From: Jackrogersella multiformis
Lineage: Eukaryota > Ascomycota > Sordariomycetes > Xylariales > Hypoxylaceae
DNA: 64,000 nucleotides
NCBI GenBank assembly: GCA_902806575.1
Contig: CADCXD010000005.1
Span: forward strand, 3,844,001 to 3,908,000
Reading direction: 5' to 3'
The notes below the pieces were generated by a model that was given only the letters and a program-made list of their open reading frames with translations, was not told where the DNA came from and did no database searches. Within the stretch, counting starts at the first letter, position 1; each line of letters starts with the position of its first letter. Position numbers and translations under genes: made by a program. This document shows, piece by piece, positions 11,853-22,544 of this stretch.

Positions 11853-12617
11853 TTATGATGCTCCGGTAGTATTATCCACCAGAGTCCTGTTCTCCATTTC
11901 TGTGGCCTTTGCTGCACTCTGTCGTCTCTTGGCTCGTTTTTTATCCATAAGAGTGTTACGTCTAGACTTCGTAGCGCGTCTGTGACTCAAATTTGGCTTT
12001 CGATCCGCCTGGTTGCCAACATGACTTGCGGGTGCCGGGGATTTATCCTTCAAGTTGTCCGCCTTTGGCGTCCATCCCCATTTCAAAGCGATGTTGTTGA
12101 CCTTTGGGTTGATTTGAGCTCGTGCCGTGTCTCTCGAGACTTCGGCATTCAAGAGATCGTCATAATCCGTATGCTGGTGTCGAATATAGGCACGAACAGC
12201 CAGCTGCGCCTTTTCGGCAATATCTAATTTGCCAGTTCTACCAACCCTTCCACTGCGCTTCTTCATGGCTTGCTTTATGATGTCTGGCACCTCGGTGGCA
12301 GGGATTTTCGGAAATTGCGAAATGATAGAGACACAGAATTCGTTTTCCTTTCTGTTGTCTCTTTTTCTCATTTCTTCGGCGCGCGGTTCTTGTGTCTCTT
12401 CAAACTTCTGCAGGACTGCTTCGAAGATAGTTATGGGTACTCGGATGCCTACCTGCCGGCGTTTTGAATTACACACAACATACACGGGGTGGCCCTCGGC
12501 ACGTGCTTTCTTTCGGCAATTCAGAGTCTTGTAGGGATTTCCTCTCGGGACGAATATGTATCTGTGTGGCATCGGAGTGGAGACAGACACCTCGATATCC
12601 TTAGCGATTGATGCCAT
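11853..12617 (-). CDS. DUF2293-domain protein
   Basis: A single exon of 254 aa opening with a true ATG at 12617. The N-terminal block HRYIFVPRGNPYKTLNCR followed by VYVV and GIRVP is the characteristic DUF2293 opening. A second conserved stretch, FPKIPATEVPDIIKQAMKKRSGRVGRTG, includes the basic region that usually ends this domain. The C-terminal third is very basic (RRATKSRRN, DKKRAKRR), suggesting nuclear localisation or nucleic-acid binding. The family is widespread in ascomycetes and has no assigned function. No introns are needed. Confidence 0.8.
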   Translation of the reverse strand: MASIAKDIEVSVSTPMPHRYIFVPRGNPYKTLNCRKKARAEGHPVYVVCNSKRRQVGIRVPITIFEAVLQKFEETQEPRAEEMRKRDNRKENEFCVSIISQFPKIPATEVPDIIKQAMKKRSGRVGRTGKLDIAEKAQLAVRAYIRHQHTDYDDLLNAEVSRDTARAQINPKVNNIALKWGWTPKADNLKDKSPAPASHVGNQADRKPNLSHRRATKSRRNTLMDKKRAKRRQSAAKATEMENRTLVDNTTGAS

Positions 12618-14555
12618 TCTGACGTTGAATTGATGGATTTGATGTATTGTAGGTAGTATTGAACGCTTGGTTAGGTACCCTAGGCTAGGTACGTAGGGAT
12701 GTGTAGGGACAGAGAATGATGAGTTTAATGATTTATGCCCGCCGAGAAGCCTACTTTTGAATGTTATGCGAAGCGAAGATAGGAGAATGAGTATGAAAGG
12801 GCGTGAATCAGCATGAAAGAGATTGTCTTTGCTAGTGGGCCACCAAGAACAATCATGGCACTCACTTGTTCACCGCCTAAACAAATAAACGTACAAGGGG
12901 ATTGTTATGGATAACAGATAGTCGGCCGGGTGAGGATCAATGAATCATGTCGCTGATTCTCGACGCTACCTATCAGTAACTAATATACGATAGTATCACC
13001 ACGAGGATGACATAAAGGTTGAAGATTAACATACCTACCGGTATGTACCTAGGGCACACGACGTTCTTTCACATATAACCCTCCCTTTAACAAGCTCAAT
13101 CAAAAAGCAAAGTCACAAAAGAAGACCCGGTTGCCCAAACAGCAGTATCAAAAGCAAACTTTTATGTAATTGACATATCGTAGATCCATTCAATTGGGAA
13201 CATTTCTCAATACTCTTAATATTAATTGGTGAAACTAAAAGGATTGGATAGGTATTTAATCAGTTTGGTGTACTCATGTACCCCTATTTGGTTTGTATCG
13301 CCAACTTTAGTCTCTTCGACCATAGATAAATTGAAATACTTTATCGCTACACCATGTAAGTGAAACCCCCCCCCCCCCTACTAAAAGAGAAATCAGCAAG
13401 AAAGACAATACATCTATATTACCTTGACGTGTAGTAGCTGGTGGTTTATTGGCCTCTCACAAGCTGACCTATGTAATTTCAGCTAGGACTGAATATGGTG
13501 AGAGTTAAGTTTCTCCTGTGGAAGAACTTACAACAGCTTTACGCAAGGAAGTAATTCTGTGAAAGTAGCTCGTAGGAAATAATACAGTAATGAAGGTTTT
13601 AACCTAGGTTGAGAGACTAGTAACCTAAATAGAACATTCTTAAGCAATATTTCCATTATCTGCCTAGGTACTTGGAACAATTTCAAGGTAGGACTTAATA
13701 GTACCTATTCTCATAGGCATTTTCCCTCCTCATATCGACTTCGTATCTACTTACCTAGGTACCTAGTGTTTCATGACAACTACCCCCTTTCCAGCACACG
13801 TACCTTTTACTAGAGACGCTCCTATCTACAAATTTAGTGAGCAGCATTTCAAATATGTATTGCAACACTCTCATGCTACAGAGACACAGGTGAAGGGCGC
13901 TCAACATAAAAATGGTCAATTTGTATTGGAATAAGGGGCTTGTGGTGTTCGCTATCGAGCCTCGGAATTGTCATCGGTGTCAGCGTTTTAAGACTAAGGC
14001 TAGGTAAACGAAATAACCTAGAAGTATTCCTCAAAACATTTAAGATAATATCGTCGAGGCCCGTATCATACCGAAACCAATATCTTGCAGAAGAAGAATG
14101 GCGTGTAAAGAACCTTGTTAACTGTTAGAATTTAATCTATAGCTTTCTGTAGAGTAATGTAAATTCCATTGGTGATTTAATCTGGGTGTATGTAACCTTG
14201 AATAGGGGTGACTTGGGGAGGCCTGTGGAATGATTGCGACTGTGCGACAACATTTTCACATGTACATATTAGCCCTACTCTGCAAGTATCGAGCACATTG
14301 ATTACCTACCTAGGTGCCCAGGTAGAAAGCAGTCATCCGCTATGTACGACTAAGTCATCACACCTATTAAACTTATGATTCATCTGATAAATACAGAGCT
14401 GTAGAATGATCCAAAAGCACCATCGTCCAAACTCCTCGGGATGCTTAACTTTATACAAACACCAGGGCAAATCCCAATCACTCATTAGACGTTACGCTCG
14501 GCTCTGCGACGTCAAACCTGGCGTAGACCAATCCAACCGAGCACCTGCATCTCTA
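12618..14555. other. long intergenic region
   Basis: About 1.9 kb without a supported gene. It contains a 13-base C run (13366-13378), TACCTAGGTA at 13752-13761 and several related tracts. Short ORFs (for example 13940-14128) show no domain. Confidence 0.5.
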
Positions 14556-15683
14556 TCATCGCCCCAAGTCGTTCTGTAGAAAATCCCGAACTAGCATGTT
14601 GAATCTCGTGTCACGTTTCCTTACGACTTCGGGGGTCAACTTGCTCAGATGTCTCTCCCAGGCCATCTGGCTCCAGGCGTGATAGGCGACCTGGTCCTCG
14701 TAGAGGCTGCCGCCATTTCTGTCTATTTCCGCAGCCCACTTGCGCGCCTCGTCTGAGCTCAGCTGTTGGTGCATAAACTCGATGTGACTCCAGGTCCAAG
14801 TCGGCCAGAAAAAGGCGTTCGGGGGTAACGTGCATACTTCGTCCGAGTGTTCCAGCTCCAGCTCCTTGGGAAGGACGACACTGTGGTAATTCCATTCCTT
14901 GGAAAGGTCTGCGCCCTCGTACTCTCTAAGCCACCTCGTTATAAACGAGCTATTCTTTCGAGCCACCATGATGGCGTTGCAGAGGCCGCCGCGATTTCCA
15001 CCCTCATGGCCCAATACTATATCGCGCGGCGACTTCAAGAGGTTGGTGAAAGGCCGGAAGGCAAAAGCGTCCATATCCATGTAAATACCACCCTGCTCTT
15101 GCAGCAGCTTTAATCGGAGAATGTCGGATACATGTGCTGCTTGCCAGGTCGCGTCGGGTGAACTCTTCAATGCCGCCATCTCTTCTGGTGAGTGGTATAC
15201 GAGTTCAACGTCTTCCTTCAAATGTCGTATCCATGGATTTGACAAGGGAGACGCATTCGGTTCGGGGGACGGGGGATCGGCAAGATAGGTATAGTGTAGC
15301 GATATCTTTTCTGCCTTCATTCCCACGATCGCGCTCCGTACAGCCAGGTAGCAAAGGAAGTCGAAAGTACCGGCGCTGGGCTTGTTATACGGGTTACTGA
15401 GTCCATATATGAAGTGGACATGGTTCGGTATCGGATCTAACTCCCCATTGCTATCGGTGCTCGACTGAGGGGTTCGGCCGTAGAGGCAATCGAGTTCGTT
15501 CTGCGTCGGTACGAAGTCTTGTTGGACTTTCCATTGATAGGCGAAAGGTAAAGTCTGACGTACGCGATCCCCGAATTGTCTTACGGAGGGCCATAGAGGA
15601 GGGCTGAGAAGTACGAATGTGAAGACGAAGGGGATGAGGTAGTAAATGCGGCGTCTGCGTAGAAATCCCATGTCATAATGCAT
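14556..15683 (-). CDS. GT32 family glycosyltransferase, type II membrane protein
   Basis: A single exon of 375 aa; the ATG at 15683 is the first Met in frame. A short basic cytoplasmic tail (RRRR) precedes one transmembrane anchor (about residues 12-30), as in Golgi type II glycosyltransferases. The sugar-binding DXD region is intact: AAHVSDILRLKLLQEQGG leads into IYMDMDAFAFRPF, with MDMD as the metal/nucleotide-sugar motif. The acceptor-side block GLCNAIMVARKNSSF and the SLYEDQVAYHAWS region also fit the family. GT32 contains OCH1-like mannosyltransferases and alpha-1,4-galactosyltransferase-like enzymes; the exact sugar cannot be read from sequence. It is transcribed divergently from a GT15 gene about 1.06 kb away, and both probably act on Golgi glycans. 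Confidence 0.85.
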   Translation of the reverse strand: MHYDMGFLRRRRIYYLIPFVFTFVLLSPPLWPSVRQFGDRVRQTLPFAYQWKVQQDFVPTQNELDCLYGRTPQSSTDSNGELDPIPNHVHFIYGLSNPYNKPSAGTFDFLCYLAVRSAIVGMKAEKISLHYTYLADPPSPEPNASPLSNPWIRHLKEDVELVYHSPEEMAALKSSPDATWQAAHVSDILRLKLLQEQGGIYMDMDAFAFRPFTNLLKSPRDIVLGHEGGNRGGLCNAIMVARKNSSFITRWLREYEGADLSKEWNYHSVVLPKELELEHSDEVCTLPPNAFFWPTWTWSHIEFMHQQLSSDEARKWAAEIDRNGGSLYEDQVAYHAWSQMAWERHLSKLTPEVVRKRDTRFNMLVRDFLQNDLGR

Positions 15684-16744
15684 GCTCGGGATTATTGGCA
15701 AAAAGATAAATTTAGCAAACAATCCAGCCCTCAAGAAAATGGTCGACGTCTAGGTCCAGGTCTAGTGTAGGTCTAGACGAAGAGTGCAGAAGGAAGAAGA
15801 CACCAAAGGAGAGGGTCCGTCCTAATTGTGGTGGTCTTGGCAATCCTTAGAGCCGGGGACTTGGTTGCATTCGTTAGCGTCGGCTCTTGTGTCTGCTGCT
15901 TAATGAAGGCTTTTTAATATCGTCGTCAGCAAGATAATCGGTTGGTGATTTTCTTGTTTTGATATTTGAATCTATATCATGAAAAAAGTTGTAAAAGTTA
16001 GGTGCCCAGGTGAACATTGAAAAGTTAAATAATATTTAGGTACCTATCTAAGGGTACCTATGTAGATAATCGATGCTTGATAAGAGACATCCATTTGAAA
16101 GAATGAATACCTAGGTAATAGCGACTTCCTCTCATTCGGTCAGTTCGGTGTTGTAAATGCCTGTAGCGTACCAGCGTACGTACCTACACTAGGTACTACC
16201 TAGGTACCTACCCACGGGCTGGCACCGTTACACGTGGGGCTGTAAGCACCTGCAGTTTTCAGTGTTACTTTACTACAGGTAGGATCCATAGCTCCCGAGA
16301 CGCGTCACGGTTCAGCCGGTATTAACTGGTAGCCCTGTAGAATTTCAGCAAAGTTTAGCTGATAAGATTAAGACCCAGGTTACACACCGACTTACCACAG
16401 CCGCTAAAATAAACTGCCTATGCCAATTGGAAGTCACGTACTGACACTGGACGCTTTAAAAAGTGGAACCCCTTAACACCGCAATTGAAGGTACTTGGCA
16501 GCCCTGGTAATATTTATCATTTATCATTTTCATCATTTTCGGCATTTTCGTCATTCACCTCTTCTGATCTTCTAGGTTGATCCTCTTACCTATAGGTATC
16601 TAGGTAGGCAACTTTACCGTTAACATTGAACCATGCTGGTGTAGATGGCCTCGAAACAAAGAATAAAAGAATAAAATTGTTGGTTCAACATTATCACACA
16701 TGAGCTGGCCATAGCAGCCAGCCAGTAATTTTTATTTTCAAACG
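15684..16744. promoter_or_regulatory. divergent intergenic region between two glycosyltransferase genes
   Basis: This 1061-bp spacer serves as the upstream region of both GT32 (minus) and GT15 (plus). It contains TACCTAGGTA palindromes at 16108-16117 and 16197-16206 and a pyrimidine/AT tract (about 16510-16560) ahead of the GT15 gene. Shared regulation is plausible but not shown. Confidence 0.4.
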
Positions 16745-18216
16745 ATGTCGGTGCTGCATCGGCTGCAGCGCCTACGGAGGAGAAGAGGAGGATGGCTTCA
16801 GTCGCCTTTCATCTGGGTTCTGGGCGTCGCCTGCCTACTCGAGGTCGCCTTCCACGCCTCCCGATATCGCGTACCGGTTCCGTCTCGCGAGCTCGATACG
16901 CCTTTCTATGAATCATGTCAGGAACCCCCGACGACACCTCCCGAGACCCCACGCGAGAACGCGGCGATCGTGATGCTGGCGCGCAACCAAGAAGCAGAAA
17001 AGGCCGCCCGGTCTGTTCGCAGCATCGAGCAGCGTTTTAACCGCTGGTTTCGTTACCCGATCGTGTTCCTTAACGACGAACCCTGGAGCGATGAGTTTAT
17101 AACCCTCCTTAACGCCTCCACTAGCGCGCTGACCTACTTCGAATACGTCCCAAAGGAAGAATGGACTTTCCCGTCATGGATGGACAAAGACGCCGCTAAG
17201 GCGAGCATAAAAGAGCAGGGTGATAGTGGGATACTATATGCCGGGAAAGAGACATATCATCACATGTGCCGATTCTTCTCTGGGTAGGCTTATCCAACCT
17301 GCTTACGCACCAATGCAATGGGAATGGGAATGTGACATTTGTTTTACTAAGACGTTGGCATCATAGGAGCTTTTATAACATCGAGGCACTAAAAAAGTAC
17401 AAATGGTACTGGCGACTCGAACCGGACGTCGAGTTCTCCTGCTCGATTACCTACGACCCCTTCGTCGAGATGGCCCGTCATAAGAAGGTGTACGGCTTCA
17501 CGATATCGCTTTGGGAGGAGAAGCGAACCTGTCCCAGCCTTTTCAGGGAGGTGTCGGACTGGAAAGAAAAGCAGGGTATCCCTAGTAGCGCCCTCTGGAA
17601 GGCGAGCGTAGATGCGTCTTGGGCACCTTGGCCGTTTCGCAGCTTGTTTAGTTGGTTCTCACACCGCGACCGCTCTGGTGACGGATGGAATCTCTGTCAC
17701 TACTGGAGTAACTTCGAGATCGCCGACCTCGATTTCTTCCGCGGCCCCAAGTATCAGGACCTCTACCAGCAGCTGGAGCACTCTGGCGGCTTCTACTTTG
17801 AAAGGGTTCGTATGCGCCAAACACCACTACTACGGTTCCCGTAAACTTCCATCCTGCGACGCTGCGCGTATGTGCTAACTGAGTGCATCTAGTGGGGTGA
17901 TGCTGCAGTACATTCGCTCGCCGTCAACATGTTGGCAGAGCCGCACCAGGTGCATCATTTTGCCGATATTGGATACCGACACGATTGGTACTACCAATGC
18001 CCAGCGAACGCCCCTGAGGGCCAACTTCCAGAGTCGCAAGCGCTCAACGAGGCACAGAGCACTTGGGCCGACGAGATCCCGGGTGGTGTGGGTTGCCGTT
18101 GCGACTGCGACGGCCGGCGGAATAGGAACCATGCAACCTATTGCCTTAACAAGTTAAAGGCGCCCAACACGGCTCATCGTCCTTGGTCTACTTGGTTCCT
18201 CGGCTTCATATTTTAG
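16745..18216 (+). CDS. GT15 alpha-1,2-mannosyltransferase (KRE2/MNT1/KTR family)
   Basis: Model: exons 16745-17283, 17367-17805 and 17893-18216, giving 433 aa. A basic N-terminus (RLRRRRGG) and one transmembrane segment (about residues 22-38) mark a Golgi type II protein. Family landmarks follow in order: AAIVMLARNQE, SIEQRFNRWFRYPIVFLND, the spliced YHHMCRFFSGSFYN, the active-site YWRLEPDVEFSCSITYDPF with the key Glu-Pro-Asp, HYWSNFEIAD, and GGFYFERWGDAAVHSLA, which spans intron 2. A Cys-rich tail (GCRCDCDG) near the end is also typical. It adds alpha-1,2-mannose to O- and N-linked mannans. Intron 2 has a weak donor (GTTCGT), but the protein is continuous across it. Confidence 0.92.
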
Positions 18217-19417
18217 AATAGACCCCTAGCCGATGCTAGATGGAACGATTCTCACGCGATAGATACACACTACAACGGTAGTCACCTCTAGTTGCCACTA
18301 TATTTCCGTGCATGTGCTATGAATAAGCACTGGAAGCCTCTGGATTTCGCATTTGTGTCGCGTACTCCGTACATGAACGCATTATAACACAGACGCGCGA
18401 AATCGGAGGCCGATGATCTTCATTGGTCAATGAAAGATCTTCGGGCGTTAGACAAGAGTCAAATCAACCACCATATTATGACTGCCCACGACCAACTATA
18501 TATCATACACCGACACAGCATAGACAAACGCAAACCGTGCGAGGGCTAAAACGTGGGATGTTAAGAACAAAGAATAGCAATATATTGCACCTATAAGATA
18601 ATGTATAAAGCAATAGAAGGAATATAACTGGCTGGCTATACGCTAAAACCGAACTGGTATTTGACTTAAGAAACCACATCGAGTGGGAATAAAATCAGGT
18701 TAATAAATATATACAGAAAGGCCAACACGCCGACACCCTCGAGTTCAACTCCACCTTCAGCTAAACGAGTTAATCAACTCGATTACTACGCAAGCACCGG
18801 CAAGCCAAGTTCTAGATACAGCCTTTTGTGAGAACGAATTATTGCTACATTATTTCGGTGAGTATATGTGCCTAGTATTCTTTACTCTCTCAAAGGTATC
18901 ATCACTTAGCTTTCTAGGGATTGCAAAAGGCCCTATTTTAGTCCTGGACATATTGCCCAATGTGTTGCATATCTAGAGAATACCCGTAACAGTGATGGAA
19001 GAGGTCAATCGCCGAAGTAAATGAGCAACCCGACTATAACAAGCCGCGCAACAAACTCGAAATCCGCTCTTGGCCCATCGATGTAGCCTCATACCCCGAT
19101 GATTTCGTCATATCGAGTCTTAACTTGCTGATACTAGTTTCTCTCTTGCCGCCACGTACAATGACACAATAGGGTGAGCTACCCAGAGGGATGAATATGG
19201 ACACCAGAATTGATTCCGGCCGGCTGGCGGAACGAAGGGACCCTATCTTTCCCATGTGGCCGGGAGGGGGGGAGGATCCTATAAAGCCGACGAATTCGCC
19301 AGAGTACTTAACGCAGGTCGGGAAGTCTACTCGCCATGCTCGATACAGCGCGCATGAGATCCCAAGCGCAAGGGAGCATTGCCGAATGCTTCAAACTCAG
19401 GGACGGCTAGCGCATGC
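18217..19417. other. intergenic
   Basis: 1.2 kb between the 3' ends of convergent genes (GT15 and Alb1). No ORF shows a domain. Confidence 0.5.
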
Positions 19418-19865
19418 TCACTCGATATTATCAGTGTCGACAGCCATCACCTCCTCGGCGGCTTTGCTCGTCTTGTCGTCCTCGGGGACATCTACACGCA
19501 ATTCATAAATCAGCAACTTAATTCTCTCTCTCTCTGCCTCACACAATTCGCAACATACCCTGCATCAAGACCTCCGCATCCGCCTCCCCGTCTGCCTCAC
19601 CACCTCCCTCGGCCTCCGACCTGCGCTTCATGGCGTGGCCCATCTTGCGCTCGAGCTTGCGCCTCTTCTTGGAGCTGAGGGCGGCGTTGGGCCCGCTGGT
19701 GGGCAGCAGGCCGGCGCGCGCCCCGCGCTTCTCGTCCGCCTTCGCCACGCGGTCCTTCTTGCCGGCCGCCCCGGCGCTGCGCTTCTGGTTCGCCTTGCGC
19801 GCCGTGGCCGCGCGCGCCGCGAGTCGGTTCTTGGAGGGCCCGTTGGGGTTCTTTACGGATGGCAT
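19418..19865 (-). CDS. ALB1: Alb1-like ribosome biogenesis factor
   Basis: Model: exons 19865-19559 and 19491-19418, giving 126 aa. The N-terminus MPSVKNPNGPSKNRLAARAA is very like filamentous-fungal Alb1, followed by the basic linker and the conserved SSKKRRKLERKMGHAMKRR block. Intron 19558-19492 (donor GTATGT) rescues the acidic tail EVLMQDVPEDDKTSKAA, which is the family C-terminus; the unspliced frame stops early. In yeast, Alb1 acts with Arx1 in late 60S pre-ribosome export and recycling. Exon 1 is very GC-rich compared with its surroundings, from Ala/Arg-rich coding. Confidence 0.8.
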
Positions 19866-20450
19866 GGTTGCGGCTGCGGTGTGGGTGTGAGATGGGAGGC
19901 TTGTGAAGGTGGTGTATGTATGCGTACCTATTGGTGGTGGTAGTTGTAGGAGAGAAGAGAGTACCTACCACTAAAAGTGCGCTGGAATTCGAAAATATGA
20001 AAATTTCAGTGGGGTATGCGGAAGCTATCCGTGCCCCGCTTTCTTAATTCCGCCCTAGTTGGCATGCATTTATCCATTAATTGCATATATGCATGCCATG
20101 GCCCCTATTTCTCACTGCATGAGGTTATAGAGCACACAATAGCGACTACATATTAAGAGCTAGGTAGGGTGACATTACAAGGTATTAAATCAGATTAACT
20201 TAGTGTTCTCTACTATGTAGAAAACATCATTGGGTAGCTCGCTAATAGCGAACAGAATCTAAGGAAACCTTGATTTCTATAATTAGGTACTTTCACATCA
20301 TCTCCGCCATCTCCATCGTCTTATACTAAAATTCCCTTAATATTTAACCTACTTATTACACAAAATGTCACCTAAACTCATATTTACTCGTGGGCATTAG
20401 AGAGTTTTATTCCAAGTATATACCCAGCTCACACTCTCCCTCCCCGCAAG
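19866..20450. other. divergent intergenic region
   Basis: Upstream region of both Alb1 (minus) and the HET gene (plus). No ORF of interest. AT-rich with a pyrimidine tract before the HET ATG. Confidence 0.45.
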
Positions 20451-22454
20451 ATGAGTCCTATACCAGTGGTTATCACAGGCACGCTATGCGAGCTCTGTCA
20501 CCAGTTCATCAGCAACCTCTTCGCCTTCAATTTCACCAGACAGGACGCCTACCCGACGCCTTGGGAGCTCCAAAGCGAAACATGGACACCGGAAAGGTCC
20601 TGGGGCGAGGCCTTCCACCACCACGAGACCATCGGGGACCTCGCGGAGAGCGCCAAGGCGTGCGAGCTCTGCCACGTCCTCCACGCCGACCTCGCGCCCA
20701 TGGACCCGGATCTGCATCAAGGCTGGCTGGGCTTGTACCCGTTCTGGTCGGGCAACCGCACAGAGGCGAACCAGTGGAAGGGACTCTTCCGTGCCGGCTT
20801 CCGCGGATCTCTGTCCGCGATGCGCTGGGGAAATGGCAGGATCGGGAGTCTCCCGATACACAGCTTCAGGGTCTGCCGGCGGGAACTCTTGGACGACGAC
20901 CTGGGCCACTGGCGGGATTCGTATAAACGAACGCCGGCCATAGTGCCGAATCTGGCCCCATCAGATATCTCCCGGATGGTGGCGAAATGGCAGCAGTCGT
21001 GCCGCGAAGTTCATGCGAACTGTGCCGACGCTGTACGCGACGGCGAACTCCCTACGAGGGTAATCGATCTTGGCAAGAGTGAAACAGACGGAATTTGTCT
21101 GTACGAATCGAAAGGTGAAAATGCACCATACGTTGCTCTGAGCCACTGCTGGGGCGGATCGATCCCGTCTATCACGATTGAGGCCAACAAGGCGCCGAGA
21201 ACTGATACCATGGACACTGACGACCTCCCGCAGAACTTCAAGGACGCTATTCAGATCACCCGCGCTCTCGGTATACGATACCTATGGATAGACGCGCTGT
21301 GCATAATCCAGGATTCGAAAGCGGACTGGTTCAAAGAAGCCGGAAGAATGAGTTCCGTCTACGCCGGCGCCTCGGTGGTCATATCCGCTCTCGACAGTTC
21401 GGCGAGCACGGAGGGCTTCCTAAAGCCGGATAGGTTGCCGTCGGCTACGATCAGCGACGAATATGTCGTCCAGAAGGTGCTCCCGGAGCTTAACGAGTAC
21501 CTCGAGGAATGCCCTCTTTCCGGCCGGGGCTGGTGTATGCAAGAGCGGCTCTTGGCGCCGCGCCTGCTCCATTTCGGAAAGGAGCAGTTGTTCTGGGAGT
21601 GCCACACCGAGTTCAAGTGCGAAGACGGGAGGTCGTATTCCGGCGAGTCTGACGGGCACGTCACAGCCATATTCATCAAGACCAGGAAGCATATAGGCGC
21701 GACCGCCGCGCGAGGAGCGGAGCTGGATTGGAGGGTTTGGTATCAGCTGCTCGAAGAGTACACCACGCGGACGTTCACGGTTTCCACCGATAAGTTGCCT
21801 GCCTTGGCCGGAGCTGCGGCCCTGTTCCAATCCACGAACCCGGCTGCGACATACGTTGCCGGCTTGTGGAAGGAGGATATCGCACGAGGTCTGCTCTGGT
21901 GCGCTCACTATTATCACATGCCCGGGAGAAAGGTCTGGGGAATCGCATTGTCAGATAAAATATCCCGGCTCACTAAGCCGCCCGAGAAGCGTGCGCCGAG
22001 CTGGAGTTGGGCCGCGCTCGACGGCCAACTCGACTTCTGGGCTCTCCGGACCGGAGGTTTTGTCGTCGAAGTTGTAGATGTCGACATGAGTGTCGGCGAG
22101 AACGAACTCATAGAAGCTTTTCCTAAAGGTACTTTAAAGCTGAGAGGCCTCGTTGCGCGGATGTTCTACCATCCTCCTACAGAAGTTGAATACGACGTGG
22201 GGATGTTGACATTTCAACAATCTGACTCACTAGACGATAGGTCAAACCTATTAAGTAGCTGCGTAATGGATTTGGATCGTCGGACACCACGATTCTGTTG
22301 GATAGTGTTAATTTCAAAGTCGAATAGCACCTGGTACTTACTCATCCTCGACAAAAATGACGATGGATCATACCAGAGGATAGGAATGGCCACAGCGCAT
22401 AATGTCGAGGTTGACCCAGAGAGGTTAGAGTCTCAAGAAATTCATATTGTTTAA
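20451..22454 (+). CDS. HET-domain (heterokaryon incompatibility) protein
   Basis: A single exon of 667 aa. The HET domain spans about residues 227-375: YVALSHCWGG, then NFKDAIQITRALGIRYLWIDALCIIQD, then EAGRMSSVYAGASVVISALDS. These are the three conserved HET blocks. RGWCMQERLLAPRLLHFG follows at about residue 360, as usual, and RAPSWSWAALDG sits in the C-terminal half. Two CELC pairs (residues 13-16 and 71-74) resemble the N-terminal Cys pairs often found in these proteins. HET domains are TIR-like and trigger cell death in non-self recognition. The C-terminus has no obvious WD40, ankyrin or NACHT module. It ends 90 bp from the convergent metalloreductase gene. Confidence 0.93.
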   Translation: MSPIPVVITGTLCELCHQFISNLFAFNFTRQDAYPTPWELQSETWTPERSWGEAFHHHETIGDLAESAKACELCHVLHADLAPMDPDLHQGWLGLYPFWSGNRTEANQWKGLFRAGFRGSLSAMRWGNGRIGSLPIHSFRVCRRELLDDDLGHWRDSYKRTPAIVPNLAPSDISRMVAKWQQSCREVHANCADAVRDGELPTRVIDLGKSETDGICLYESKGENAPYVALSHCWGGSIPSITIEANKAPRTDTMDTDDLPQNFKDAIQITRALGIRYLWIDALCIIQDSKADWFKEAGRMSSVYAGASVVISALDSSASTEGFLKPDRLPSATISDEYVVQKVLPELNEYLEECPLSGRGWCMQERLLAPRLLHFGKEQLFWECHTEFKCEDGRSYSGESDGHVTAIFIKTRKHIGATAARGAELDWRVWYQLLEEYTTRTFTVSTDKLPALAGAAALFQSTNPAATYVAGLWKEDIARGLLWCAHYYHMPGRKVWGIALSDKISRLTKPPEKRAPSWSWAALDGQLDFWALRTGGFVVEVVDVDMSVGENELIEAFPKGTLKLRGLVARMFYHPPTEVEYDVGMLTFQQSDSLDDRSNLLSSCVMDLDRRTPRFCWIVLISKSNSTWYLLILDKNDDGSYQRIGMATAHNVEVDPERLESQEIHIV

Positions 22455-22544
22455 CCCATCGAGAATCAATATGGGCACCAGGCAAGGGAACTTGGCGTCT
22501 TCGAACATTATACTCCTTTTTATCATTATAATTTAAGAGTTATT

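Noticed and set aside
19597..19971. 124-codon minus-strand ORF and plus-strand ORFs over Alb1
   Set aside because: Frame shadows of the GC-rich Alb1 exon; repetitive Arg/Ala/Gly text.
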